DNA of 61,839 bases. It comes from Bradyrhizobium sp. ARR65 (GTDB lineage: Bacteria > Pseudomonadota > Alphaproteobacteria > Rhizobiales > Xanthobacteraceae). A program made the translations under genes and the position numbers. Below, piece by piece: positions 36,579-45,685 of the stretch. Numbering within the stretch: position 1 is the stretch's first letter; each line of letters opens with the position of its first letter. The notes under the pieces were generated by a model. That model ran no database searches. It worked only from the letters and a program-made list of their open reading frames with translations, and had not been told where the DNA came from. The stretch lies in assembly GCF_000472385.1 (NCBI RefSeq), contig NZ_AWZU01000049.1, positions 248 through 62,086 on the forward strand. Direction: 5' to 3'.

Positions 36579-37400
36579 ATGAAATGTGCGAGCATGTTCG
36601 CGATGCTTTGGATGCCTGTGATATCTCGACGTCAACGTGCGCGCTGCCCGGCCGTATGCCTCTGCCTGTTGCTCGCTGCTGCCGCGCAATCGGCCTTCGC
36701 CGCGGCTTGCGCGCCGCCGCCACAGGGCGAGGGCCGCGTCGCCGAGATCATCGATGGCCGCAGTTTTCGCCTCACCGACGGGCGCGAGATCAGGCTCGCG
36801 GGCATCGAACCGGCCGGCATCACCAAGGCGGAGCGCGTCAACGCGCTATCGGCGCTTGTGGCTGGTCGTGACGTGAGCCTGCGCGGCGATGACGATGCGC
36901 CCGACCGCTACGGGAGGCAGACGGCCTTCGTGTTTCTCGCGGCTTCGGAGGTGCCTGTTCAGGCACAGCTCGTGTCACAAGGCCAGGCGCTGGTCCTGCC
37001 CGATATCGAGAATAGGGATTGCGTGGCGGCCCTGATGGCGGCCGAAGCGGAGGCGCGAGCGGCCAAACGGGGAACCTGGAGCGTTAACGATGTCATAAAA
37101 AACGCGGAAAGTGCGGACGATATTTTGGCGGGCGTGGGGCACTTTACGGTCGTCGAAGGCAAGGTTCTGTCCGTACGGCAGTCGGGGGCTACCACTTACC
37201 TGAACTTCGGACGTCACTGGACACAGGACTTCGCTGCGACTATTCCAAGGCGCGTATTGCCGGCCTTTGCAGCGGCCGGGATCACCCTTAAGTCCTTGGA
37301 GAATCGGCGGATTCGGATCCGGGGCTGGGTCGAGGCGCGCCCGGGACCGCGCATCGAGGTGATTCGGGTGGGGCAGATCGAGGTGCTGGGTGGGAACTGA
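36579..37400 (+). CDS. Exported thermonuclease-like (SNase domain) protein
   Basis: 273 residues: hydrophobic signal (AVCLCLLLAAAAQSAFA), then an SNase-like OB domain with GRVAEIIDGRSFRLTDGREIRLAGIEP (over 20, read as three blocks around residues 52-78), DDAPDRYGRQTAFVF and ARAAKRGTW. Catalytic Arg/Glu are partly recognisable. A C-terminal extension of about 100 residues carries HFTVVEGKVLSVRQSG, a second OB-like unit. Could be a nuclease or only a structural relative. A later in-frame ATG (36612) would also leave a signal peptide. Confidence 0.8.
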   Translation: MKCASMFAMLWMPVISRRQRARCPAVCLCLLLAAAAQSAFAAACAPPPQGEGRVAEIIDGRSFRLTDGREIRLAGIEPAGITKAERVNALSALVAGRDVSLRGDDDAPDRYGRQTAFVFLAASEVPVQAQLVSQGQALVLPDIENRDCVAALMAAEAEARAAKRGTWSVNDVIKNAESADDILAGVGHFTVVEGKVLSVRQSGATTYLNFGRHWTQDFAATIPRRVLPAFAAAGITLKSLENRRIRIRGWVEARPGPRIEVIRVGQIEVLGGN

Positions 37401-37499
37401 CCCAAGGGTAGTTCAAGGGCAATCCCAAGGGCAATTTAAGACGTGACAATTCAAGAGTAGCCGCGAGTGGATGGGTTTGCGGGACCGCGCGACACGGCA

Positions 37500-38960
37500 A
37501 TGAGCCGCCGCCTTTGGGCTGCGCTGGCGGCGCTTGGCCTTGCGCTGTCGCTTGGCGCCTGCGGCGACATGGGGCGGCTGCAGTTGGCCACGCCTGCGCC
37601 TGCGCCCGCGCCGGTGAAGCCCAAGCCTGTGGTCACGAACACGCCGGCCACCGAGCGGGAGCATGAGCGGATCCTCGCCACCTATGGCGGCGCCTATGAC
37701 GACCCGCAGTTGGAAGCGCTGATCGGCAAGACGGTCGACCGCCTGGTCGCCGCTTCGGAGCGCCCCGACCAAGGCTACAAGGTGACCATCCTCAACTCCG
37801 GCGCGGTGAACGCCTTCGCGCTGCCGGGCGGCCAGCTCTATGTGACGCGGGGGCTGATCGCGCTCGCCAACGACACCTCCGAACTCTCATCCGTGCTGAG
37901 CCACGAGATGGCGCATGTGATCGCCAGGCACGCCGCGATCCGCGAGGATCAGGCGCGCCAGGCCGCGATCGTCACCCGCGTCGTCACGGACATGAGCACC
38001 GATCCCGATCTCACCGCGCTCGCGCTCGCCAAGACCAAGCTGACGCTTGCCACCTTCTCGCGCAACCAGGAGTTCGAGGCGGACGCCATGGGCGTTGCGA
38101 TTGCCGCGCGCGCGCATTTCGACCCCTACGGCGCGGCGCGTTTTTTGACCTCGATGGAGCGCAATGCCGAACTGAAGGCCGCCAAGGCTTCGTTCGATCC
38201 GCGCGCCCAGGATTTCCTCTCCTCGCATCCGGCAACGCCCGAGCGCGTCGAGAACGCGCAGAGCATCGCCCGGCAATATACTTCGCCTGATAACAGCGAA
38301 CGCGATCGCGAGGCCTATCTCTCGGCGATCGACAACATCGTCTACGGCGAGGACCCGAGCGAAGGCTTTGTGCGCGGACGGCGTTTTCTGCATCCCAAGC
38401 TCGGCTTCACCTTCCAGGCACCGGATAATTTCACCCTCGACAACACCGCGCAGGCGGTGATCGGCGTGCGCGAAGGCGGCACGCAGGCGATGCGCTTCGA
38501 CGTTGTGCGGGTGCCGGCGGAACAATCGCTCGGCGACTATCTCAACTCGGGCTGGATGGAGAACGTCAACAAGGCCTCGACCGAGGATCTCAGCATCAAC
38601 GGCTTTCCGGCCGCGTCCGCCACCGCGGATGGCGATCAATGGCATTTCAAGATCTACGCGCTGCGCTTCGGCAGCGACGTCTATCGCTTCATCTTCGCGA
38701 CCAAGCAGAAGACCACGGAGAGCGAGCGCAACGCCCGCGAGACCGTCAACTCCTTCCGCCGCCTGACGCTGGATGAAATCCAGGCCGCACGCCCTTTACG
38801 CCTCAAGGTGATCACGGTGCAACCCGGAGATACCGTGGAGTCGCTCTCCCACCGCATGGCCGGCGTCGATCATCCCATGGAGCGCTTCCGCATGCTCAAC
38901 GGCCTCAGCTCGCATGCGGAGGTGAAGGTCCGCGATCGCGTAAAGATCGTGGTGGACTGA
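37500..38960 (+). CDS. M48 metalloprotease lipoprotein with LysM-like C-terminus
   Basis: 486 residues. A lipoprotein signal (GLALSLGAC, Cys 21) anchors a periplasmic M48 protease with HEMAH in SVLSHEMAHVIARHA and the third ligand Glu in NQEFEADAMG. The second half contains a beta-rich region and a LysM-like tail (VQPGDTVESLSHRMAGVDHP). It resembles BepA-type quality-control proteases, but with LysM instead of TPR. ATG 37500 preferred to 37467 because it starts the signal peptide. Confidence 0.9.
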   Translation: MSRRLWAALAALGLALSLGACGDMGRLQLATPAPAPAPVKPKPVVTNTPATEREHERILATYGGAYDDPQLEALIGKTVDRLVAASERPDQGYKVTILNSGAVNAFALPGGQLYVTRGLIALANDTSELSSVLSHEMAHVIARHAAIREDQARQAAIVTRVVTDMSTDPDLTALALAKTKLTLATFSRNQEFEADAMGVAIAARAHFDPYGAARFLTSMERNAELKAAKASFDPRAQDFLSSHPATPERVENAQSIARQYTSPDNSERDREAYLSAIDNIVYGEDPSEGFVRGRRFLHPKLGFTFQAPDNFTLDNTAQAVIGVREGGTQAMRFDVVRVPAEQSLGDYLNSGWMENVNKASTEDLSINGFPAASATADGDQWHFKIYALRFGSDVYRFIFATKQKTTESERNARETVNSFRRLTLDEIQAARPLRLKVITVQPGDTVESLSHRMAGVDHPMERFRMLNGLSSHAEVKVRDRVKIVVD

Positions 38961-39416
38961 CGCGCGTCACGTCACGTCGGGGATGCGCGGCCGAATCCGA
39001 AAATGTCGGCCTGGATTAAGACTCGTCGTCCCGTGCAAGAGATCCGCCGTAGCTCGAAGAGCGAAGGCGGAAGCGCGACCCGGAACCACCCATAACCACA
39101 TGCGGTTTGTTGGTTTATAACTACACGCGGTTGTTGGTTTACGTCGGCTTTGACACGCGTGTGCCGCTGATAGACTCCGCGGCATGGTTCGGGCGTTCCG
39201 CAATGATGACGTGCAAGAGAACTCCTCGCTTCACAAGAGGAATGAAACCGAGACCACGGTTCCCCGCAACGCGCGACGTCCGGAACGAAGCGCGCTGATA
39301 TCCACAGGCGGAACCGCTTGCGCGACAAATCTACTCGGGATCATCACAATTCGGGAACGCTTCCCCGGTTGGATCCGTTCGTTCCACTTGATGCTTCGAA
39401 GAAGTGGGAGCAGCCG
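38961..39416. other. Intergenic, no gene seen
   Basis: 456 bases between the M48 gene and a small hypothetical gene. A short direct repeat (ggtttgttggtttataactac-like units near 39100-39135) is present. I saw no RNA gene or credible frame. Confidence 0.4.
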
Positions 39417-39710
39417 ATGAAGTTGAACTCGACCCAGGTGGAGCAGACATTGAACCAAATGAATGCCCACGTTCTTCCCGACGACCATCCAGCGGTCACG
39501 CAATTGACCGATGTCTTTGGGGACCACACGTTCTTTCTCGACGAGAGTGGTCTCAAGGTCCTGGAGCCGGCCGAGGCACCGGAGATGGAGATTCAATCCG
39601 GCGAGGTGGTCAGTCTTGCGGATTGGACCGACTCGACCCTTACCAGTTTGACGCCGCATGCACCTGAGCTGACAGGCACGACGATCGTCTTCCGCGAAAT
39701 CAAACATTGA
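39417..39710 (+). CDS. Small acidic hypothetical protein
   Basis: 97 residues, starting MKLNSTQVEQTLNQM and rich in Glu/Asp, with VFGDHTFFLDESGLKVLEP and a central SGEVVSLADW strand. GTGGGAGCAGCCG precedes the ATG at 39417; a longer frame from 39318 has no ribosome site. It resembles conserved small cytosolic proteins of this lineage; function unknown. Confidence 0.7.
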   Translation: MKLNSTQVEQTLNQMNAHVLPDDHPAVTQLTDVFGDHTFFLDESGLKVLEPAEAPEMEIQSGEVVSLADWTDSTLTSLTPHAPELTGTTIVFREIKH

Positions 39711-39928
39711 CGGCCTTGTCATCTTTCACGGCCAAATGATTTGATCTGCGATGCTGGCGTGATGGCGGCCGCCACGTTGCGCTCTCATCCGAGTGCGGGT
39801 GGCCGGCCACCATCAACTATCGCCAGGGCGTTCTCCGGGATAATCCAGGTTAAGGCGGGAACCCGTTGGTTCCTGCAACCTTGGGCCTGACCGCGAATCA
39901 ATGCTCGCGTTCACCGGAGAGCCATCGC

Positions 39929-40051
39929 ATGTCAGTTCGTGAGATGCCGATCGCCGCAACGCATTTGCTTCTGGCATTCGCCTTGATGATCGCCGGCGCA
40001 TTCGGCACCGGAGTTCCGATCGCGCTCCTGATCATCTGGCTTTGCTCCTGA
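39929..40051 (+). CDS. 40-residue membrane protein
   Basis: MSVREMPIAATHLLLAFALM followed by IAGAFGTGVPIALLIIWLCS: one or two hydrophobic segments spanning most of the chain. CCGGAGAG lies eight bases before the ATG. Function unknown. Confidence 0.55.
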   Translation: MSVREMPIAATHLLLAFALMIAGAFGTGVPIALLIIWLCS

Positions 40052-40283
40052 ACCTGCCGTGCACGTGGCTTGACGTGCCACCCGCATCGCTTGCTCCTGC
40101 AGACAAGTCGATCTTCAGCGGCGCAGCTTCGCCGAAGCGCTGGTCGATACCGGGATCAGCAAATCTGTTGGCTTGGTATCGTGATCAGTCGATTCGCAAT
40201 GAACGCACAATGAAGCCATCATATCGCGTCATTGGCTCGATATCGCTCCGGCCGGGGAACTTGCTCCTGCGGAAGGAACAAAC

Positions 40284-41441
40284 ATGCGACGCTTTCGGTA
40301 CGTCCTCGGGCTACTTGCCACGCTGCTCATTTCGCCCATCGCCCAAGCTCAAATCCTCAGCATTACGATCGCTCCGCCCGAGCTTCCGGTCTACGAGCAA
40401 CCGCCGCTTCCCGCGCCCGGCTATATTTGGACGCCCGGTTACTGGGCTTACGGCCCGGACGGATATTACTGGGTGCCGGGCACTTGGGTTGAGCCGCCGG
40501 TCGCCGGCTTATTGTGGACGCCCGGTTATTGGGGCTGGCGTGACGGCGTTTACACGTGGAATGCCGGCTATTGGGGACCGCGTGTCGGCTTCTACGGTGG
40601 CGTCAACTATGGCTTCGGCTATGGCGGCGTCGGTTATGAGGGTGGCCACTGGGACAACGGCGTGTTCGCCTATAACCGCACCGTAAACAATTTCGGCAGC
40701 GTCAACGTCACGAACGTCTACGAGAAGACTGTCATCAACAACAACATCACGCGGGTCAGCTTCAACGGCGGCAATGGCGGGCTCACGGTCCAGCCGACGC
40801 CGCAAGAGCAGGCTGCTGCGCAAGACCGCCACATCGCTCCCGCGCCCGCGCAACTCCAGCAGCAACATCTGGCGAGCACCAACAGAGCACTGCTTGCCTC
40901 CGAGAACCATGGCCGCCCGGCTATCGCCGCGACAGCCAAGCCGGGCGAATTCAGCGGCAAAGGCGTTGTCGCTGCTCGGGAAGCCAAACCGGGGCCAGCG
41001 CCGTTGCCGCAGCCGGTCGCGGCGGCGGCTCCCAAAGGGCCTGCCAACAATACTCTCACCAACAGGTCGCTCGAGAACAAGCCGCTGACAGCCAACCCGC
41101 CAGCGAACAAGCCTCTCGCAAACAATCCTTCGGCTGCGAACAGCACAGTCGAAAGCCGGCCCGTTGACAACAAGGGATCGGCCGGCCCGGAGCACACTGC
41201 GACAACCAACGGCGCGTTGCCCAAGCCGGCAGGCGCGGCGGTCAGACCGGACGGCAAGCCGCTGAATGCTGCAGCGAGGCCGGCCAATGTCGAAGCAAAG
41301 CCTGCGGCCACGGCGACTGCTCCCAAGCCGCCCCAGCATCCAGGTGCGGCGCCACCCCGACAAGTCGCCGCGGCGCCGCATCCCGCGCCCCATCCGCCCG
41401 CGGCGAAACCCAAAACCGCGCCGCACAATGAAGCGCATTAG
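40284..41441 (+). CDS. Exported YXWXGXW-repeat protein with N/P/A-rich tail
   Basis: 385 residues: signal peptide (FRYVLGLLATLLISPIAQA), then about four copies of the aromatic W-x-PGYW motif (YIWTPGYW, YYWVPGTW, LLWTPGYW, YTWNAGYW) between residues 47 and 100. Next come an NNF/NVTNVYEKTVINN strand region and a tail of about 210 residues dominated by Ala, Pro, Asn and Lys with NKPL repeats. YXWXGXW proteins are exported and common in Bradyrhizobium and relatives; the role is unknown, possibly at the envelope surface. Confidence 0.88.
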   Translation: MRRFRYVLGLLATLLISPIAQAQILSITIAPPELPVYEQPPLPAPGYIWTPGYWAYGPDGYYWVPGTWVEPPVAGLLWTPGYWGWRDGVYTWNAGYWGPRVGFYGGVNYGFGYGGVGYEGGHWDNGVFAYNRTVNNFGSVNVTNVYEKTVINNNITRVSFNGGNGGLTVQPTPQEQAAAQDRHIAPAPAQLQQQHLASTNRALLASENHGRPAIAATAKPGEFSGKGVVAAREAKPGPAPLPQPVAAAAPKGPANNTLTNRSLENKPLTANPPANKPLANNPSAANSTVESRPVDNKGSAGPEHTATTNGALPKPAGAAVRPDGKPLNAAARPANVEAKPAATATAPKPPQHPGAAPPRQVAAAPHPAPHPPAAKPKTAPHNEAH

Positions 41442-41552
41442 TCTTACTGCGTCAGTAAATCCTCATGGCGAGGAGGCGCGAATGCGCCGTCTCGAACCAT
41501 GAGGCCCCGATCCCGGCCTCATCCTTCGAGACTTTCTGCGCAAGCTTCTCTG

Positions 41553-41591
41553 GATGAGGGGATAGAGCCGCATATGACGCAGTAAGATTAG
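41553..41591 (+). repeat. Direct repeat H, copy 1
   Basis: A 39-base unit starting GATGAGGGGATAGAGC, matching 43054-43092 with four mismatches in the same orientation. The pair brackets about 1.46 kb that holds two small genes. Confidence 0.85.
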
Positions 41592-41695
41592 AGCGTGATC
41601 CGGAAAAGTGTGCAGCGGCTTTCCGAAAAGATCACGCTCAAACAAAAAACTCGAGACGCGCGATGAGGATTCAACCTGATCTCATCGCGCGCCAA
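41591..41695 (+). repeat. Composite family B element, copy 1 (two hairpins)
   Basis: First hairpin: GAGCGTGATC .. GATCACGCTC with inner CCGGAAAAG/CTTTCCG. Second hairpin: GCGCGATGAG and CTCATCGCGC around GATTCAACCTGAT. The same two-hairpin order recurs at 61735-61838. Confidence 0.85.
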
Positions 41696-41870
41696 CGCGT
41701 GATCCCGCTCGTGATGCGGAGTAGAAATAAAGACGAGGTTCGGGAGGGCTGGGTTCCCGAACCTCGTCGCCGGAGCCCTCACGCAAATGAGCGCCGGAAG
41801 GCTACGCAACATGAACGAGCTTCCGTGAGCCTTTCGTGATGTGGAGCATCGCGCTCAAGGTTTTTCTCTG

Positions 41871-41920
41871 CGCATGATCTTTTCGGAAAGCCTCGGCACA
41901 GTTCCCAGATCATGGTCTAG
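41871..41920 (-). repeat. Family B element, diverged inverted copy
   Basis: GCGCATGATCTTTTCGGAAAG to CCCAGATCATGGTC, the reverse complement of the first hairpin of copy 1 with several substitutions; the second hairpin is absent. Confidence 0.7.
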
Positions 41921-42147
41921 GGCATTGCCCGCCCCGTCAATTCGACGAGGTCAATTCGCCAATTCCGTCAACTTCGCTGCAGCCGCCGCGATCGCGCGCA
42001 TCGTCCAGGCGCAGGCTGTTTGCTGGGCGATCTGAAATTATGGCAATTTAGGGGCTGTCAAAAACATAGCTGAGATTATCCACAGTATAGCTCTGATATG
42101 CCTTTGCCGTCTGGGGGTGCTTACCGTCGTATTCGGAGGACAGATAT

Positions 42148-42576
42148 ATGGGGAATATCGAACAACTTCGAAAGACTCCTGAAGTCAGTTTGGCTCAACT
42201 CGAAGCGGACATCTCGATGGGGCGTCCAAGCAGTTCATTAGCCTCGATTGCATTGCCTGATTACGTCGAGCACCAGGACGGGGTCCCGCGCGTCGGCGCC
42301 CTCAGTGCCGAGGCAGTGGTCCGCGATTACGAGGCCGCTGCGAAAGAGATCGAGGCCATGGGAGCGGAACTGATCGATGCGGCAAAAAAATGCGAGGCGA
42401 TGACCGCCGAGGTCCATAACGCGATTGCCTATATGCGCGATACGGCAGCGGCATATCGTGAGGAAGCCAAAAAGATCTTCAAGCGCATTGAAGATTGTGC
42501 GCTGTTCACCGAAGACGTCAGAAAGACCTGCGAACAGGTCAAACGCAGGATGATGGACGGCCCGAACGCCAACTGA
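42148..42576 (+). CDS. Hypothetical coiled-coil protein
   Basis: 142 residues. The N-terminal 45 residues are low in predicted structure (MGNIEQLRKTPEVSLAQLEAD) and the rest is a long amphipathic helix (YEAAAKEIEAMGAELIDAAK, AYREEAKKIFKRIEDC) ending CEQVKRRMMDGPNAN. ATG follows CGGAGGACAGATAT. It belongs to a type of helical small protein frequent in Bradyrhizobium; function unknown. Confidence 0.75.
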   Translation: MGNIEQLRKTPEVSLAQLEADISMGRPSSSLASIALPDYVEHQDGVPRVGALSAEAVVRDYEAAAKEIEAMGAELIDAAKKCEAMTAEVHNAIAYMRDTAAAYREEAKKIFKRIEDCALFTEDVRKTCEQVKRRMMDGPNAN

Positions 42577-42755
42577 GGCCATCCCGCCCAACGCAAGACC
42601 ACCAACGGCGGCCCGTTCCGCAGGTCCGTTTGCGGAACGGATTCGTACGCGATCCAGGGCGGTGGGTCGCAAACGGCAAGCACGCTCGCGCGAGCCGGCA
42701 CCGACCTATTTTACTCCCTCGTTGGGATGCGAGGCCACCATGAGCTTTTTTCACG

Positions 42756-42908
42756 ATGAAGCTGCAGGAGGAGGCTCCCACCTGTGAAAGGTGCGGAAAC
42801 AAGCCTCGCTTTATTGGCAGAATGCTCGACCCGAAACAGGGCGGAACCGTGCGCTTGTTCATCTGCGAATGCGGTGAACTGATCAAGATGGAGTGCGATT
42901 CGCGCTGA
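42756..42908 (+). CDS. 50-residue zinc-ribbon-like microprotein
   Basis: Starts MKLQEEAPTCERCGNKP, then RFIGRMLDPKQGGTVRLFIC and ECGELIKMECDSR. CxxC (residues 10-13) and CxC (38-40) could bind zinc, as in the numerous short zinc-ribbon proteins of this group. The ribosome site is weak (GAGC), so the start is less certain than the frame. Confidence 0.6.
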   Translation: MKLQEEAPTCERCGNKPRFIGRMLDPKQGGTVRLFICECGELIKMECDSR

Positions 42909-43017
42909 AATCCAAAATGCCCGGGTAGAGGTAGAGTTGCCGGCCTGATCGGATCGCTATTCCGCGCATGGTGCCTGCGGAAAGCCGCGGCAAATCTGCT
43001 GTGCATCGCTGACAGCC

Positions 43018-43092
43018 TCGTTCTTCGAGACGCTTGCTCCGCAAGCTCCTCAAGATGAGGGGATAGAGCTGCTTATGACGCAGTAGGACTAG
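43018..43092 (+). repeat. Family C fragment followed by direct repeat H, copy 2
   Basis: CTTCGAGACGCTTGCTCCGC block, then the H unit at 43054-43092, 4 of 39 bases different from 41553-41591. H copy 2 overlaps the stop codon of the leftward gene at 43089. Confidence 0.8.
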
Positions 43093-43301
43093 TGCAACGT
43101 TAAGCTGACCAATGCAGCACTATGGATTGCGAGCGCCTTGCGAAAGCCGGCAGCAAGATGCCGATAGTGTGCAGCAAGGCGCTTGTACTTTGTCTGCGTC
43201 GCGCTATCACCAGCCATCTGCGCGAGCGTCTCGCATTCGGACGCCGAGGTCTCATACTGCTCAACTCGTTTCAGTCGAACGTCTGTTGCGGAGGTACGCA
43301 T
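43089..43301 (-). CDS. Small helical hypothetical protein
   Basis: 70 residues, mostly helix: VEQYETSASECETLAQMAG and KYKRLAAHYRHLAAGFRKAL. This pattern (E/Q-rich helix with LAxHYRxLA) is familiar from many Bradyrhizobium small proteins. AGGGGACCGTA precedes the ATG. Its 3' end lies in a repeat, so the last residues may have been replaced. Function unknown. Confidence 0.65.
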   Translation of the reverse strand: MRTSATDVRLKRVEQYETSASECETLAQMAGDSATQTKYKRLAAHYRHLAAGFRKALAIHSAALVSLTLH

Positions 43302-43809
43302 TACGGTCCCCTGAGCGGGGTTGTCTTGAACGGCGCAATTCTGTCCTGCGCGGCCAGAGCAGGGACCCTGTGCTCAGAGTTTGGCATTTTTACAGCCGCT
43401 CGCTTCCACCAAAGTCTATGCTCCGGTCTGATCTTTGTTGTTTGCGCGAAGCGTCAGCGTCGTCGCTATTGTCCGCCTCGCGAGATATTCGCGGCGTCCG
43501 AATGCAATCTCCAGGGATGTTCGAGATTTCCCAGGCGAGCAAGGATCACTTGCTGACGTTGCAGAACTTGGCGCGCAGCATTGGCTCACGCTGCCGGATG
43601 GACAAACTCACCACGCCGCACATCATGATCCGATTGGACGCAATCAGATGATGATCTAATTCTCTTTGTTTGAGCACGAGCTTTTCGGAAAGCCGGTCTC
43701 CACTTTTCCAGATCATGCTCTGGGGCTGCGACCCGCAACATCCCGGGTGCATTCCTGCCGGACATGTACCGACGGGCGGACGGGCCAGTTCGTCGGATTG
43801 CAATGATCT
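43302..43809. other. Intergenic, no gene seen
   Basis: 508 bases; contains the inverted family B copy at 43671-43720. Frames on both strands lack ribosome sites and protein-like composition. Composition is less GC-biased than genes, consistent with decayed sequence. Confidence 0.45.
43671..43720 (-). repeat. Family B element, inverted copy
   Basis: GAGCACGAGCTTTTCGGAAAG .. TTTTCCAGATCATGCTC (two separated arms), the reverse complement of the first hairpin at 61735, second hairpin missing. Confidence 0.8.
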
Positions 43810-44076
43810 TCAATGGTTGTGCCGCCGCTTATGGCGAGCCCCGGATTTGGGATAAGGCTTGGCGAAATATGGATTGACGACGCACTGGGCCGCCCGGCCC
43901 GACGCGGAGGCCTGACACTGGGCTATCGATGTATAGCTGCACTCGAAGTAGTAGTGCACCATATCGTCGTAGACCTGGAGGCAGACCGGGTAGTTCGGAT
44001 CGTAGGTCTGAGCCTGTGACGGCGCGGCGCTAAGAACCGTCCCTGCCGCCAGAACGACCAACACAAAAATACGCAT
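43810..44076 (-). CDS. DUF3551-type secreted protein
   Basis: 88 residues: signal peptide (MRIFVLVVLAAGTVLSAAPS), then a compact cysteine pattern YPVCLQVYDDMVHYYFECSY, IAQCQASASGRAAQCVVNPYF typical of DUF3551 proteins, which are abundant in Bradyrhizobium. A basic His-rich tail ends the chain. ATG 44076 has GAGAAG upstream. Role unknown. Confidence 0.82.
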   Translation of the reverse strand: MRIFVLVVLAAGTVLSAAPSQAQTYDPNYPVCLQVYDDMVHYYFECSYTSIAQCQASASGRAAQCVVNPYFAKPYPKSGARHKRRHNH

Positions 44077-44233
44077 CAGACTTCTCACACCCGAACGTCC
44101 AATTCCGGTCCATCTCATCCTCTTCCTCCTCGCGCCCGCTGCCGATCGTGTTGTCCGCGCCGCGCATCACCATCCTGAGCCCATCATCCGATAAGGGGAG
44201 CTGCAAGCTCCTGACTTTGTTCCTTCGCGACAT

Positions 44234-44695
44234 CTAGAGATCGCGGACCATGAAAGCCGTCTCCAGGCCTCTCCAGTTGGTGCGATCATGAACCACCCAA
44301 CCGAGCCTCTCATAATAGCCGGCAGCATCCGTGGTGTAGAGGTGGATCCGAGAAAATCCCCGTTGCCGCGCTTGATCCTCGATGGCTCGAACCAAGACGG
44401 CGCCCGCTCCCTTTCGCCGATGCTCCGGCACAACGAACAAGCCCGCCAGCCATGGCGACACATCGTGGTTCGGCTCAATCTCCGACTCCACCAGAAGACA
44501 CGTCCCGATCGGCTCGCCATCGGCCTTGGCAACCAGAGCGACACCATGGCTTTGATCGGAAGCAAAGAGCTCGAGCGCCCGCAATTCGTTCTCGAAGGAG
44601 GTCTTGAGAACCGAAAAGGCATCGACGCGCCAGCGCGCGCAAATGGCCAGCTCCGGTGTCCCGGGCTCAATGATGAACGTCTGAACGCCGGTCAT
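44234..44695 (-). CDS. GNAT-family N-acetyltransferase
   Basis: 153 residues with the GNAT fold: VALVAKADGEPIGTCLLVES strand pair, acetyl-CoA motif VVPEHRRKGAGAVLVRAIED, and the C-terminal AGYYERLGWVV. The target (amine of a small molecule or protein) is unknown. CAGGAGATCTCG precedes the ATG. Confidence 0.88.
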   Translation of the reverse strand: MTGVQTFIIEPGTPELAICARWRVDAFSVLKTSFENELRALELFASDQSHGVALVAKADGEPIGTCLLVESEIEPNHDVSPWLAGLFVVPEHRRKGAGAVLVRAIEDQARQRGFSRIHLYTTDAAGYYERLGWVVHDRTNWRGLETAFMVRDL

Positions 44696-44841
44696 CGAGA
44701 TCTCCTGGCAGCGGGCAATCTTGCTTACCTGCTTCGTGATGCTCTAGCTTCACTGTCCCGACCTGCACACTCCCACGAGGGGAGATGGCGCCGACGGCTT
44801 CGCTAGCAGGTCGGCGCCGCTGCGAGCGATGCCCATCAAAC

Positions 44842-44867
44842 AAAAAGCCCGGTCGTTCGGACCGGGC
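44842..44867 (-). terminator. Intrinsic terminator of carD
   Basis: GCCCGGTC and GACCGGGC pair perfectly around a five-base loop and are followed on the minus strand by TTTTTG. It ends 29 bases after the carD stop codon. Confidence 0.88.
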
Positions 44868-44896
44868 CTTTGTCTTTCCGAAAAACTCCAGCGCGC

Positions 44897-45685
44897 TTAC
44901 GCGGCTTCGTCCGCGACCGCGGTGTCATCACCGTCGCTGTCATCAATGTCCTCGACATCGCCCTCGGCGTCAGCCTCGCCCTCGGCTCCGGTCTCGGCCT
45001 TGGCGGCGCCGCGGCGCGGGCTCTTGGCGAGCTGGCTCTCGATCTCTTTGACCGCTTCGGTCTCGGTCGAGTGCTGCACCACCGCGATCTCGCGCGACAG
45101 CCGGTCCAGCGCCGCTTCATAGAGCTGGCGTTCGCTATAGGACTGCTCGGGCTGCGACTCCGAGCGATAGAGGTCGCGCACCACTTCCGCGATCGCGACG
45201 ATATCGCCCGAATTGATCTTGGCTTCGTACTCCTGGGCACGACGCGACCACATGGTGCGCTTCACGCGCGCGCGGCCCTTGAGCGTCTCCAGTGCCTTCT
45301 TGACCAGCGCGGGGTCGGACAGCTTGCGCATGCCGACATTGGCGACCTTGGCGGTCGGAACCCGCAGCGTCATCTTGTCCTTGATGAAGTTGATGACGAA
45401 CAGTTCCAGCTTGGCGCCCGCGATCTCCTGCTCCTCGATGGCCAGGATCTGGCCAACACCGTGAGCCGGGTACACCACGAACTCGTTGGCCTTGAACCCC
45501 TGACGCTGGGTCACGACCTTCTTTTCTTCCGCCTTGGGCGCAGGTGCGGGCTTCGCGGCCACGGCCGGCTTGGTCGCGGCCGGCTTGGCGGCGGCCTTCG
45601 CCGGAGCCTTGGGAGCAACTTTCGGGGCAGTGGTCTTGGCGACCGTCGCTTTCGCGGCAGTCTTGGCAGCAGACTTATGTTGCAT
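44897..45685 (-). CDS. carD: CarD family transcriptional regulator with basic Ala/Lys-rich N-terminus
   Basis: 262 residues from ATG 45685: an Ala/Lys/Pro-rich N-terminus (about 60 residues), then the CarD domain (FVVYPAHGVGQILAIEEQEI, ELFVINFIKDKMTLRVP, ARVKRTMWSRRAQEYEAKI) and an acidic tail. CarD binds RNA polymerase and stabilises open promoter complexes. The basic lysine pattern continues upstream in frame to a GTG at 45850 (317 residues), so the true start may be there. A good promoter lies further upstream. Confidence 0.9.
   Translation of the reverse strand: MQHKSAAKTAAKATVAKTTAPKVAPKAPAKAAAKPAATKPAVAAKPAPAPKAEEKKVVTQRQGFKANEFVVYPAHGVGQILAIEEQEIAGAKLELFVINFIKDKMTLRVPTAKVANVGMRKLSDPALVKKALETLKGRARVKRTMWSRRAQEYEAKINSGDIVAIAEVVRDLYRSESQPEQSYSERQLYEAALDRLSREIAVVQHSTETEAVKEIESQLAKSPRRGAAKAETGAEGEADAEGDVEDIDDSDGDDTAVADEAA

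Larger units (their letters stand above)
41442..42147. other. Repeat-filled intergenic region
   Basis: About 700 bases holding a family C block (41462-41570), the H repeat (41553-41591), a composite family B element (41591-41695) and a diverged, inverted B copy (41871-41920). The final 100 bases contain an AT-rich promoter-like region and the CGGAGGACAG ribosome site of the next gene. Confidence 0.7.

Noticed and set aside
40284..41441. CRISPR-like or tandem repeat in the YXWXGXW gene
   Set aside because: The repeats are protein-level motifs in a coding frame with irregular spacing, not DNA repeats with spacers.
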